NCBI GenBank assembly: GCA_946629635.1
Contig: CAMOYA010000008.1
Coordinates: 1-43,890, forward strand
Length of the DNA stretch: 43,890 bases
Direction: 5' to 3'
Source: an uncultured Clostridia bacterium
GTDB lineage: Bacteria; Bacillota; Clostridia; Christensenellales; Aristaeellaceae
The translations under genes and the position numbers were made by a program. The notes beneath the pieces were generated by a model. The model searched no databases. It was not told the DNA's origin and saw only the letters and a list, made by a program, of their open reading frames with translations. Positions 15,678 through 23,878 of this stretch are shown piece after piece. Each line of letters begins with the position of its first letter. Position 1 is the first letter of the stretch.

Positions 15678-17312
15678 ATGACGATTATCGAACTGCTGGA
15701 AAACAACGCCGCCAAATGGCCGGATGATACTGCGCTGATTGAGATCAACCCGGATCAGCCGGAAACCCGCCGGGTGACCTGGCATGATTTTGAACTGGTC
15801 GAACCCAGTTCGAGACCGCAGCATTTCCGCCGGGAGATTACCTGGGCGGTTTTTAATGAGAAGGCCAACCGGGTGGCCAATATGCTCCGGAGCCACAAGA
15901 TCGGCAAAGGCAACAAGGTTGCCATCCTGCTGATGAACTGTATCGACTGGCTGCCGATCTATTTCGGTGTTCTGAAGACCGGCGCGGTGGTGGTTCCGAT
16001 GAACTTCCGATATGCGGCGAATGAGATCGAGTACTGCCTGAAGCTTTCCGAAAGCAATATGCTGATCTTCGGACCGGAGTTTATCGGCCGGGTGGAGGAG
16101 ATTGCGGATCGGATCCCCCAGGTGTCGCTGGTCTTTGAAGGCCCGGGCTGCCCCGGCTTTGCGGATGATCTGGTGGAACTGATCAATGAAAGCTCCAGCA
16201 CGTTCCCGCCGTGCCAGCTGACGGAGGACGATGATGCGGCCATCTACTTCTCCTCCGGAACGACCGGATTCCCGAAGGCGATTCTCCACAAGCACCGCAG
16301 CCTGATCCATTCCGCACGGGTGGAACAGGCACACCACGGTCAGACCCGGGACGACTGTTTTCTCTGCATTCCGCCTTTTTATCACACCGGTGCGAAGATG
16401 CACTGGTTCGGCAGCCTGATCTCCGGCAGCAAGGCTGTGATTCTGAAGGGAACGAGCCCACGGACAATCCTGGAAGCCGTCAGCCATGAAAAATGCACCA
16501 TTGTATGGCTGCTGGTTCCGTGGGCACAGGATATCCTGACCGCGCTGGACAGCGGAGAGCTGAAACTGGAGGATTATCAGCTGGCGCAATGGCGGCTGAT
16601 GCATATCGGCGCTCAGCCGGTGCCCCAGAGCCTGGTCAAACGCTGGCTCCAGTATTTCCCCAATCACCAGTATGATACGAACTACGGCCTGAGCGAATCC
16701 ATCGGTCCGGGAGCTGTGCATCTGGGAATCGAGAATGTACGCAAGGTCGGCGCCATCGGCGTCCCGGGATACGGATGGGAAGTGAAGATCATCCGGCCGG
16801 ATGGCAGCGAGGTGGAACAGGGCGAGGTCGGCGAACTCTGTCTGAAGGGCCCCGGTGTGATGGTATGCTATTACAACAATCCGCAGGCAACCGCCGAAAC
16901 GCTGAAGGACGGCTGGCTGCTGACCGGGGATATGGCCAAGCAGGATGAGGAAGGGTTTATCTACCTGGTCGACCGGAAGAAGGACGTGATCATCACCGGC
17001 GGAGAGAACCTGTATCCCGTCGAGATTGAGAACTTCATGGCAGCATATCCGCCCATCAAGGATGTGGCGGTCATCGGCCTGCCGGATATGCGGCTGGGCG
17101 AGATTGCTGCGGCCATCGTTGAGCTGGTGCCCGGCGCCGAATGCACGGAGGACGATATCCGGGAGTTCTGCATGGGGATGCCGCGCTACAAGCGTCCGAG
17201 AAAGATTATTCTGGCGCCTGTTCCGCGGAACGCGACCGGAAAGATCGAAAAGCCGAAGCTGCGGAAGATGTACGGCGGGGAAGGCCTCGTGGACAGCCAG
17301 AACAGGAGCTGA
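15678..17312 (+). CDS. AMP-forming acyl-CoA synthetase (ANL superfamily)
   Basis: A 544-residue adenylate-forming ligase converting a carboxylic acid, ATP and CoA to acyl-CoA, AMP and pyrophosphate. Motifs: P-loop-like SSGTTGFPK (192-200), YGLSES near 334, LLTGDMAKQDEEGFIYLVDRKKD near 414-436 (motif split: TGD, then DRKKD), GGENLYPVEIE, and the C-terminal catalytic lysine K522 in ATGKIEK. It resembles general or fatty/aryl acyl-CoA ligases more than phenylacetate-CoA ligase PaaK. Being directly upstream of iorAB, its likely substrate is an arylacetate or a similar acid. It would supply aryl-CoA for reductive carboxylation, or else run alongside the oxidative direction. That is inference from context. 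Confidence 0.85.
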   Translation: MTIIELLENNAAKWPDDTALIEINPDQPETRRVTWHDFELVEPSSRPQHFRREITWAVFNEKANRVANMLRSHKIGKGNKVAILLMNCIDWLPIYFGVLKTGAVVVPMNFRYAANEIEYCLKLSESNMLIFGPEFIGRVEEIADRIPQVSLVFEGPGCPGFADDLVELINESSSTFPPCQLTEDDDAAIYFSSGTTGFPKAILHKHRSLIHSARVEQAHHGQTRDDCFLCIPPFYHTGAKMHWFGSLISGSKAVILKGTSPRTILEAVSHEKCTIVWLLVPWAQDILTALDSGELKLEDYQLAQWRLMHIGAQPVPQSLVKRWLQYFPNHQYDTNYGLSESIGPGAVHLGIENVRKVGAIGVPGYGWEVKIIRPDGSEVEQGEVGELCLKGPGVMVCYYNNPQATAETLKDGWLLTGDMAKQDEEGFIYLVDRKKDVIITGGENLYPVEIENFMAAYPPIKDVAVIGLPDMRLGEIAAAIVELVPGAECTEDDIREFCMGMPRYKRPRKIILAPVPRNATGKIEKPKLRKMYGGEGLVDSQNRS

Positions 17313-17389
17313 GGGAAGGGAAAGCTGCCTGCGGTTATTCCGGACCGTACTTACGGATATTTCACAAAAAACAGATGAAGGTAAAGGTC

Positions 17390-19147
17390 ATGAAAAAATT
17401 ACTGATCGGAAACGAAGCAGTGGCATGGGGACTGTATCACGCGGGTCTGGGACTGGTCTCCAGCTATCCGGGAACCCCATCCACGGAAATCACGGAATTC
17501 CTTGCAAAACATGACGATATTCATTCCGAATGGGCGCCGAATGAAAAAGTGGCAACAGAAGTTGCCTTTGGCGCCAGCCTGGCCGGCATGCGGTCCGCAT
17601 GCGCCATGAAGCACGTTGGACTGAATGTGGCGGCCGATCCGCTGTTCACTCTGAGCTATACGGGCGTCACCGGCGGAATGGTCATCTGCGTGGCGGATGA
17701 CCCTGCCATGCACTCCAGCCAGAACGAACAGGATTCCCGTCATTATGCCATTGCGGCCAAGGTGCCGATGCTGGAGCCATCCGACTCCGCCGAGGCATAT
17801 GCATTTGCCAGAAGTGCCTTTGAGCTGAGTGAACAGTTTGATACGCCGGTGCTTCTGCGGATGTGCACCCGTATTGCGCACAGTCAGTGTGTCGTGGAGC
17901 TCGGGGAGCGGGAAGACGTTCCCATGAAGGAATATGTGAAGCAGCCGGCCAAGTACATCATGATGCCCGGCTATGCCAAGCAGCGTCATCCCGTTGTCGA
18001 GGAGCGGACCGAGAAGCTGAAGGCATTCGCGGAAAACTGCATGTATAACCGCACGGAGATGGCTGAAAACCGCGAAATCGGCATCATCACATCCGGATGC
18101 AGCTACCTGTATGTGAAGGAAGTCTTCGGGGACAGCGTGAGCGTGCTGAAAATCGGTATGCCCAATCCGCTGCCCGAAAAGATGATCCGGAATTTTGCGG
18201 ATCAGGTGAAGAAGCTGTATGTGATTGAGGAGCTGGATCCGATCCTGGAGAACCATATCCGGGCGATGGGCATAGAAGTGACCGGAAAGAAGCTTTTCTC
18301 CGCCATCGGAGAATTCAGCCAGAAGACGATCCGGGACGCTTTCACAGCGGAAGGGGTTCAGATCCCGGATGTTCCGGAGATTCAGGGAAAGGCGCCGGCC
18401 GTTCCGGGCAGGCCGCCCATGATGTGCTCCGGATGCCCGCATCGCGGCATGTTCTATACGCTGGCAAAGAACAGGATCACGGTGCTCGGCGATATCGGAT
18501 GCTACACGCTCGGCGCGGTGGCGCCGCTGAATGCGCTGGATTCCACCCTCTGTATGGGCGCGAGCGTCTCCGGGATTCACGGATTCAACGCGGCGCGTGG
18601 TGCAGAAACCGAGAAGCGTACCGTGGCCGTGATCGGGGACAGCACATTTATGCACAGCGGCATGACGGGCCTGGTGAACATTGCCTATAATGCCACCAAT
18701 TCGACCGTGATCATTCTGGACAATTCCATCACCGGTATGACCGGCCATCAGCAGAATCCGACCACCGGGTACAACATCAAGGGCGATCCTGCGGCGAAGG
18801 TCAATCTGGAAGCGCTGTGCAGGGCACTGGGCATCAACCGGGTCCGGGTGGTGGATCCATACGATCTGAAAGCATGCGAGGATGCGGTGCTGGAAGAGCT
18901 GGCCGCCGAGGAACCGTCCGTGATCATTTCCCGCCGTCCCTGCGTGCTGCTCAAATATGTGAAACCCAAGGCTCCGCTGTCGGTGGATCGGGACAAATGC
19001 CGGAGCTGCCGGAAATGCATGAAGCTGGGATGCCCATCCATCAGCTTCCGGGACGGCAAGGCACATATTGACCGGACACTGTGCGTTGGCTGCGGCGTCT
19101 GCGAACAGCTGTGCGCATTCGGCGCGATCGGAGGAAATGAACAATGA
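17390..19147 (+). CDS. iorA: Indolepyruvate ferredoxin oxidoreductase, alpha subunit
   Basis: A 585-residue thiamine-diphosphate enzyme subunit. With IorB it converts aryl pyruvates, CoA and oxidised ferredoxin to aryl-acetyl-CoA, CO2 and reduced ferredoxin, or the reverse. Parts: pyrimidine-binding domain (SSYPGTPSTEITEF near residue 24); TPP domain with GDIGCYTLG and the GDS motif (416-418) followed by NATNSTVIILDN; and a C-terminal double ferredoxin domain with cysteines 537, 540, 543, 548 and 565, 568, 571, 575, which can bind two [4Fe-4S] clusters. I chose ATG 17390 because AAGG lies 8 bp before it and MKKLLIGNEA is the usual family start. It overlaps iorB by ATGA. Confidence 0.95.
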   Translation: MKKLLIGNEAVAWGLYHAGLGLVSSYPGTPSTEITEFLAKHDDIHSEWAPNEKVATEVAFGASLAGMRSACAMKHVGLNVAADPLFTLSYTGVTGGMVICVADDPAMHSSQNEQDSRHYAIAAKVPMLEPSDSAEAYAFARSAFELSEQFDTPVLLRMCTRIAHSQCVVELGEREDVPMKEYVKQPAKYIMMPGYAKQRHPVVEERTEKLKAFAENCMYNRTEMAENREIGIITSGCSYLYVKEVFGDSVSVLKIGMPNPLPEKMIRNFADQVKKLYVIEELDPILENHIRAMGIEVTGKKLFSAIGEFSQKTIRDAFTAEGVQIPDVPEIQGKAPAVPGRPPMMCSGCPHRGMFYTLAKNRITVLGDIGCYTLGAVAPLNALDSTLCMGASVSGIHGFNAARGAETEKRTVAVIGDSTFMHSGMTGLVNIAYNATNSTVIILDNSITGMTGHQQNPTTGYNIKGDPAAKVNLEALCRALGINRVRVVDPYDLKACEDAVLEELAAEEPSVIISRRPCVLLKYVKPKAPLSVDRDKCRSCRKCMKLGCPSISFRDGKAHIDRTLCVGCGVCEQLCAFGAIGGNEQ

Positions 19148-19716
19148 AAACGACAAGCGTAATGATCGTCGGCGTGGGCGGACAGGGAAGCCTGCTCGCC
19201 TCCAGGCTGCTGGGAACACTGCTGACGGATGAAGGATTCGATGTGAAGGTCAGCGAGGTCCATGGCATGAGCCAGCGGGGCGGAAGCGTGGTGACCTATG
19301 TTCGGTATGGAGACAGGGTTTATTCCCCGATCGTGACTGAGGGAGAATGTGACTTCATCATCAGCTTTGAAAAGCTGGAAGCCGCCCGGTATGCCGGATG
19401 CCTGCGCCGGGGCGGAAAGATCATTGTCAACACGCAGGAGATCGACCCGATGCCGGTGATCACCGGCGCGGCGGAGTATCCGCGGGACGTGCTGGATGAA
19501 CTGAAAAAGCAGGGATTTGATATTGATGATTTCGACGCGCTGACGCCGGCCATGGATGCCGGGAGCGCCAAAGCGGTCAATATCGTGCTGATGGGGCATT
19601 TTGCCGCCTGTACCGACATTCCGAAGGAGCGCTGGAACGCCGCCATGCAGAAGGTGATTCAGCCGAAGTTCCTGGAGATGAACCTGAAGGCATTTGATCT
19701 GGGATACGCAAAATAA
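19144..19716 (+). CDS. iorB: Indolepyruvate ferredoxin oxidoreductase, beta subunit
   Basis: A 190-residue gamma-type subunit of the 2-oxoacid:ferredoxin oxidoreductase family. The glycine-rich start VGVGGQGSLLASRLL (near 10-24) and the SEVHGMSQRGGSVVTYVR block (near 37-54) are family hallmarks. It works as a complex with IorA. The 4-bp overlap (ATGA) with iorA suggests stoichiometric translation. The operon ends 20 bp later in a strong terminator (19737-19762). Confidence 0.95.
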   Translation: MKTTSVMIVGVGGQGSLLASRLLGTLLTDEGFDVKVSEVHGMSQRGGSVVTYVRYGDRVYSPIVTEGECDFIISFEKLEAARYAGCLRRGGKIIVNTQEIDPMPVITGAAEYPRDVLDELKKQGFDIDDFDALTPAMDAGSAKAVNIVLMGHFAACTDIPKERWNAAMQKVIQPKFLEMNLKAFDLGYAK

Positions 19717-19736
19717 AGGGAGGGCATCTGTCCTTC

Positions 19737-19762
19737 AACCGGCCGTGCAGGCCGGTTTTTTT
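19737..19762 (+). terminator. Intrinsic terminator after iorB
   Basis: AACCGGCC (19737-19744), loop GTGCA, GGCCGGTT (19750-19757), with seven T in total at 19756-19762. Confidence 0.9.
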
Positions 19763-19797
19763 GTGCCTGAAATATGAAAGCAATTATCAGTTTTATA

Positions 19798-19840
19798 TTG
19801 ACAGCCTGCTGCTTTTGCTTATAATTAGAAAATGGTTTTC
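19798..19840 (+). promoter_or_regulatory. Fur/Zur-gene promoter with GAAAA-TGG-TTTTC operator
   Basis: The -35 TTGACA (19798-19803) and -10 TATAAT (19820-19825) are both perfect consensus, spaced 16 bp. Immediately after lies GAAAATGGTTTTC (19828-19840), a 13-bp palindrome over the start point near 19832. AT-rich palindromes of this type are bound by Fur-family repressors, so zinc- or iron-dependent autoregulation of the operon is likely. Confidence 0.75.
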
Positions 19841-19864
19841 ATTTTTGCTGAAGGGGGTCTGAGG

Positions 19865-20311
19865 ATGGAAACCAAGGCGGGCTACAGAACGAAAGCCAGG
19901 GAACAATTGCTGACATATATGAAATCCTCGCACGGTGAACACCATACGGCCGCTGAAATCCGGGAACACTTTGAGGCGGAAGGTGCACCGATTGGCATGG
20001 CGACCATCTATCGCCAGCTGGAACGCTTTGTGGATGAAGGGACCATTCAGAAGTATACGCTTGGCCCCGGGGAGAGCGCCTGCTACGCATATATCGAAAA
20101 AACCGAGCAGTGCGTATCGCATTTCCACTGCAGGTGCGAGGACTGCGGAAGACTGATCCATCTGGACTGCGAAGAGCTCCGGGAAATCCGGACGCATCTG
20201 GTGAGACATCACGGGTTTGAATGGAATGTCGGCAAAACCGTGTTCTACGGATTGTGCGATCAGTGCAGAAAAAGCCGGATGATCCGGGCAATGGAGGAGA
20301 AGACGGAATGA
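19865..20311 (+). CDS. Fur-family metal-responsive repressor, probably zinc (Zur)
   Basis: A 148-residue Fur-family regulator. A winged helix (about 10-85, with GMATIYRQLERFVDEG as recognition region) is followed by a dimerisation and metal domain. Two CxxC pairs (C91/C94 and C131/C134) form the structural zinc site of the family, and HFHC (86-89) with other His/Glu residues supplies the sensing site. The gene leads directly into a zinc-type ABC binding protein with a His-rich loop, so zinc is the likely signal; Fur or PerR identity cannot be excluded. The ATG at 19865 is used because GGGGG is 7 bp upstream and the earlier ATG (19832) sits at the transcription start. It overlaps the next gene by 4 bp. 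Confidence 0.85.
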   Translation: METKAGYRTKAREQLLTYMKSSHGEHHTAAEIREHFEAEGAPIGMATIYRQLERFVDEGTIQKYTLGPGESACYAYIEKTEQCVSHFHCRCEDCGRLIHLDCEELREIRTHLVRHHGFEWNVGKTVFYGLCDQCRKSRMIRAMEEKTE

Positions 20312-21282
20312 TGAAAAAAATACTGGCTTTGCTGACGGCTCTGATGGTGGCAGCGCTGTGCACCGTCGCGCCGGCAATGGCCGAAGCAAAGAAGATCAGC
20401 GTCGTGACAACCATATTTCCTGTGTATGACTGGACGCGGGAGATCATCGGTGACAGCGGGAACGCAGAGCTGACGATGCTGCTCGATTCCGGTGTGGATC
20501 TTCACAGCTATCAGCCCACTGCGATGGATATCATGAAGGTCGCTACGTGCGACGTATTCATTTATGTGGGCGGAGAATCGGACGCCTGGGTAAAGGATGC
20601 GCTGTCAGAAGCTGTGAACAGGGATATGATCGTGATCAATCTGATGGAAGCCCTGGGTGAAGATGTCAAGGAAGAGGAAATCGTGGAAGGCATGGAAGAA
20701 GAGCATGATCATGGAAAAGAACATGATCATGACGATGAAAAGGAATCAGATGAGCATATCTGGCTGAGTCTGCGGAATGCAGAAAAACTGGTCCGTGTGA
20801 TTGCTGGAAAGCTGGGCGAGGCTGATCCGGCCGGTGCCGACACATATCAGGCCAACGCGGTCGCCTATGAAACGAAACTGAAAGACCTGGATCAGCGGTA
20901 TCAGGAGATGGCGGGCAAAGCTGCATATCATACGGTGCTTTTCGGAGACCGATTCCCCTTCCGCTATCTGGTGGATGATTACGGACTGGAATACTACGCG
21001 GCATTCTCCGGATGCTCTGCGGAAACGGAGGCCAGTTTTCAGACGATCGTATTCCTGGCAGGAAAGATGGATGAAATGAAGCTGCCGGCAGTGCTTTGCA
21101 TTGAAGGCACGAATCACCGGATCGCCGAGACCATCATCAATGCGACTCAGGGGAGAGATCAGAAGCTCCTGGCCGTTAATTCCATGCAGGGTACCACCAA
21201 AAAAGACGCCGAGAGCGGAACCACCTATCTCGGTCTGATGGAAAGCAATCTTGCTGTATTTGAAAACGCACTGAACAAGTGA
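20308..21282 (+). CDS. Zinc-type ABC transporter substrate-binding protein (ZnuA-like)
   Basis: A 324-residue exported metal-binding protein of the cluster A-I family (ZnuA/TroA). Signal peptide about 1-25. Metal ligands: H66 (DLHSYQP) and H150 (DEHIWLS), separated by an acidic His-rich loop (HDHGKEHDHDD at 133-143) typical of zinc binders. The third family histidine is replaced: the position reads FGDRFPF (D214), a variant found in a Clostridia subgroup. EGTNHRIAE near 266 lies close to the last ligand. There is no lipobox; cleavage after AMA is predicted, so how it stays at the membrane is unclear. Translation begins in the ATGA overlap with the regulator, behind GGAGGAG. Confidence 0.88.
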   Translation: MMKKILALLTALMVAALCTVAPAMAEAKKISVVTTIFPVYDWTREIIGDSGNAELTMLLDSGVDLHSYQPTAMDIMKVATCDVFIYVGGESDAWVKDALSEAVNRDMIVINLMEALGEDVKEEEIVEGMEEEHDHGKEHDHDDEKESDEHIWLSLRNAEKLVRVIAGKLGEADPAGADTYQANAVAYETKLKDLDQRYQEMAGKAAYHTVLFGDRFPFRYLVDDYGLEYYAAFSGCSAETEASFQTIVFLAGKMDEMKLPAVLCIEGTNHRIAETIINATQGRDQKLLAVNSMQGTTKKDAESGTTYLGLMESNLAVFENALNK

Positions 21283-21300
21283 CACGGGCAGGAGAACCGG

Positions 21301-22146
21301 ATGATTGATACAATTCGAAACTATTTTCAGTTTCCCTTCGTTCAGAACGCACTGATCGTCGGGGTGCTGATTGCGCTTTGCTCCTCCCTTCTGGGAGTGA
21401 CGCTGGTGCTGAAACGCTTCTCCTTCATCGGAGACGGGCTTTCCCATGTGGCCTTTGGCGCGATGGCCATCGCCGCGATTCTTCATCTCTCCGACAACCT
21501 GCTGTTCGTGATGCCGGTGACCGTGCTGAGTGCGGTGCTGCTGCTGAAGACGGGACAGAACACGCGGATCAAGGGGGATGCGGCGATTGCGATGATATCC
21601 GTCGGCGCGCTGGCGATCGGCTATCTTCTGATGAGCATGTTCTCCACTTCGACCAATCTTTCCGGAGATGTGTGCTCAACACTGTTTGGCTCCACTTCGA
21701 TTCTGACGCTGACGCGGGGGGAAGTGTGGCTTTGCGCTGCGCTGTCCATCGTGGTCATGGTGATCTTTGCCCTGTTTTACAACAAGATCTTTGCCGTTAC
21801 ATTTGATGAGGATTTTGCCCGGGCAGGCGGAATCCGCGTCGAGGCCTACAATCTGCTGATTGCGGTGATTATCGCGGTGATCATCGTTCTGGCGATGAAT
21901 CTGGTGGGATCCCTGCTGATTTCCGCGCTGATCATTTTCCCCGCCATGTCCGCCATGCGGCTGTTCAAAAGTTTTCGCTCCGTGACGGTCTTTTCGGCGG
22001 TGCTGTCCGTCAGCAGCGCGCTGATCGGACTGATGACGGCAATCGTGGCCGGCACTCCGGTTGGTTCCACGATTGTGGCGGTGGATATCGGCGCATTTCT
22101 GATCTGTATGATCATAGCAAGATTCCGGACAGGCAGCGCGGGATGA
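21301..22146 (+). CDS. Zinc-type ABC transporter permease (ZnuB-like)
   Basis: A 281-residue membrane permease of the ABC-3 family with about eight hydrophobic segments. Family features include FSFIGDGLSHVAFGAMA near 40-56, DEDFARAGGIRVE near 169-181 (the ATPase-contact region) and NLVGSLLISALIIFPA near 200. It pairs with the binding protein 18 bp upstream to import zinc or manganese. AGGAG lies 6 bp before ATG 21301. The ATPase (ZnuC) that normally sits between these two genes is absent; the next gene is convergent and unrelated. The system therefore depends on an ATPase encoded elsewhere. Confidence 0.9.
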   Translation: MIDTIRNYFQFPFVQNALIVGVLIALCSSLLGVTLVLKRFSFIGDGLSHVAFGAMAIAAILHLSDNLLFVMPVTVLSAVLLLKTGQNTRIKGDAAIAMISVGALAIGYLLMSMFSTSTNLSGDVCSTLFGSTSILTLTRGEVWLCAALSIVVMVIFALFYNKIFAVTFDEDFARAGGIRVEAYNLLIAVIIAVIIVLAMNLVGSLLISALIIFPAMSAMRLFKSFRSVTVFSAVLSVSSALIGLMTAIVAGTPVGSTIVAVDIGAFLICMIIARFRTGSAG

Positions 22147-22158
22147 AGCCGGAAAAAG

Positions 22159-23043
22159 TCAGTAGATGAAATGAACGGCTCCGAAGAGATTCCGGATCAT
22201 GAGCGGGTCAGCCCCGCTGGCTTCTTCGCCGTCCAGCGTCCAGTGGAGATTCGGGCAGCCTTCAAAGGTGAACGAGGATGCACGGAGAAAGATGAGACTC
22301 GGATCCTCGTAGTGACGGGCCGACAGTGCGGAGATCACCCGGTTGAGCGCCAGCAGATCCGCCGGAAAGGGGATCAGAAGGGATTCGAACTGACCGTCAT
22401 TGACGTGTACCTGATCCTTTTCCAGCTTCAGCACGCCGCCCAGGGAAGTCGAGTTACAGACGGAGCCAAACAGATAATCTCCCTCATATACATTGTCATC
22501 CGCCCTGATCCGCATGTGGATCGGGCGGATTTCTGCGAGAGAACGGACTCCCTCCAGAATATATGCAATATGCCCGAGCACATTTTTCACGTTCTGCGGC
22601 GTGGAGTAGGATACGCTGGTGAATGCGCCGAAGGAAGCGGTATAGCAGAAATAGCGGTCTTCGCCGAAACGGCCCATATCCAGGGGTTTCGGCGTTCCGG
22701 CGACAATGGCTTCACAGGCCTGAATGATATTGGCCGGAATTCCGAGACCGTTTGCAAAATCATTGGTGCTGCCGGCGGGAATATAACCCAGCGGCGTCCG
22801 ATGCCCCGCAGACAGCAGGCCGGAGATGACTTCGTTCAGCGTTCCGTCGCCGCCGCAGGCAACGATCAGATCGGCCTGGCTCCCGTACAGGGCAGCAAAG
22901 CGGGAGGCATCGCCGCGGGCGGCTGTCATGTAAACCGTGCAGAGAAATCCACTCCGGGAGAAAACCGCCACCATATCCGCCAGCAGCCGGTTGGCCTGAC
23001 GGGTGCCGGAGGTGGGATTCATGATCAGATAAAGGGACTTCAT
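22159..23043 (-). CDS. Diacylglycerol/lipid kinase family protein (DagK/YegS-like)
   Basis: A 294-residue lipid kinase-like protein. The catalytic motif GGDGTLNEV (near 69-77) and the second signature IPAGSTNDFA (near 91-100) match the DagK family, which phosphorylates diacylglycerol or related lipids. N-terminal LIMNPTSG is the nucleotide-binding start. I chose ATG 23043 because AAAGGA lies 8 bp before it; ATGs at 23052 and 23076 lack proper spacing. It converges on the zinc permease with only 12 bp between stops and no visible terminator. It diverges from xpt across 197 bp. The minus-strand promoter is not clear; AT-rich sequence near 23100-23120 may hold it. Confidence 0.88.
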   Translation of the reverse strand: MKSLYLIMNPTSGTRQANRLLADMVAVFSRSGFLCTVYMTAARGDASRFAALYGSQADLIVACGGDGTLNEVISGLLSAGHRTPLGYIPAGSTNDFANGLGIPANIIQACEAIVAGTPKPLDMGRFGEDRYFCYTASFGAFTSVSYSTPQNVKNVLGHIAYILEGVRSLAEIRPIHMRIRADDNVYEGDYLFGSVCNSTSLGGVLKLEKDQVHVNDGQFESLLIPFPADLLALNRVISALSARHYEDPSLIFLRASSFTFEGCPNLHWTLDGEEASGADPLMIRNLFGAVHFIY

Positions 23044-23164
23044 TGGATGCATCCTTTCTGCAAAAAACCGGAGCAAATGGCAGATCCGTTTCCGGACCCT
23101 ATCATTTTATCATAATTCAAGTGAACACAGAAGTAGATTTAACAATTTTGGAACATCTTCTTCA

Positions 23165-23193
23165 TTGAAATATTCGGATTTTTGGCATATAAT
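23165..23193 (+). promoter_or_regulatory. Promoter of xpt and the nucleoside-importer genes
   Basis: TTGAAA (23165-23170), 17 bp, TATAAT (23188-23193). The start near 23200 leaves a leader of only about 40 bases, too short for a purine riboswitch. Confidence 0.75.
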
Positions 23194-23240
23194 GGCCGGG
23201 TCCCGTGTAGAAACGTTCGTGTTTTTGGAGGGCCGTGCCG

Positions 23241-23825
23241 ATGGAAGCGTTGCGCCAGATGATTTTATCCCAGGGAAAGGGAATTGGCAGCGATATTGTG
23301 AAGGTGGATATGTTCCTGAATCACCGGATCGATACAAAGCTGCTGTTCGCCATGGGCGAGGCCTGGGCGGATGAATTCCGGGGAGAAAAGCCGGATCTGG
23401 TGCTGACCGTGGAAGCCAGCGGGATTGCCATGGCGGTCGCCGCGGCGCATGCGCTGGGTGATATTCCGGTCGTGTTTGCCAAAAAGAGCAATACGGCGGT
23501 CCTCAGTCAGGAAACCGTGCAGGCCGGTGTTTACTCCTTTACCCATAAAACACAGAATACCATCCGGATTGAACGGAAGTACCTGCCGGAAGGCAGCCGC
23601 GTGCTGATCATTGACGATTTTCTGGCGGACGGACAGGCTGTTGAAGGGATGATGAACCTTTGCCAGCAGCAGAAGGCGGAAGTGATCGGGGTCGGAATCG
23701 CCGTGGAAAAGGGGTTCCAGGAAGGCGGAACGAAGCTGCGGGAAGCCGGGATCCATCTTAAGTCATTGGCAATCGTTGACGGGATCGAAAACGGAGAAAT
23801 CATTCTCCGTCCGGAAGACGATTGA
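23241..23825 (+). CDS. xpt: Xanthine phosphoribosyltransferase
   Basis: A 194-residue purine salvage enzyme converting xanthine and PRPP to XMP. The PRPP-binding motif VLIIDDFLADGQA (near 122-134) and the family segment FLNHRIDTKLL near residue 25 are both clear, and the length matches B. subtilis Xpt. ATG 23241 is preferred over GTG 23235 because GGAGGG lies 8 bp before it. The nucleoside-importer binding protein follows after 53 bp, giving a coherent purine salvage unit of importer plus phosphoribosyltransferase. Unlike many Firmicutes xpt genes, no guanine riboswitch precedes it. Confidence 0.9.
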   Translation: MEALRQMILSQGKGIGSDIVKVDMFLNHRIDTKLLFAMGEAWADEFRGEKPDLVLTVEASGIAMAVAAAHALGDIPVVFAKKSNTAVLSQETVQAGVYSFTHKTQNTIRIERKYLPEGSRVLIIDDFLADGQAVEGMMNLCQQQKAEVIGVGIAVEKGFQEGGTKLREAGIHLKSLAIVDGIENGEIILRPEDD

Positions 23826-23878
23826 TCCAATATATTTCTCAATAACTCCAGGGGACAAAAAGAGGAGGACAAGACCAC

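Noticed and set aside
15678-17312. Phenylacetate-CoA ligase (paaK) identity
   Set aside because: Length and motif wording fit general acyl-CoA synthetases better, so no symbol was given.
23194-23240. Purine riboswitch before xpt
   Set aside because: The leader is about 40 bases and shows no aptamer-like helices.
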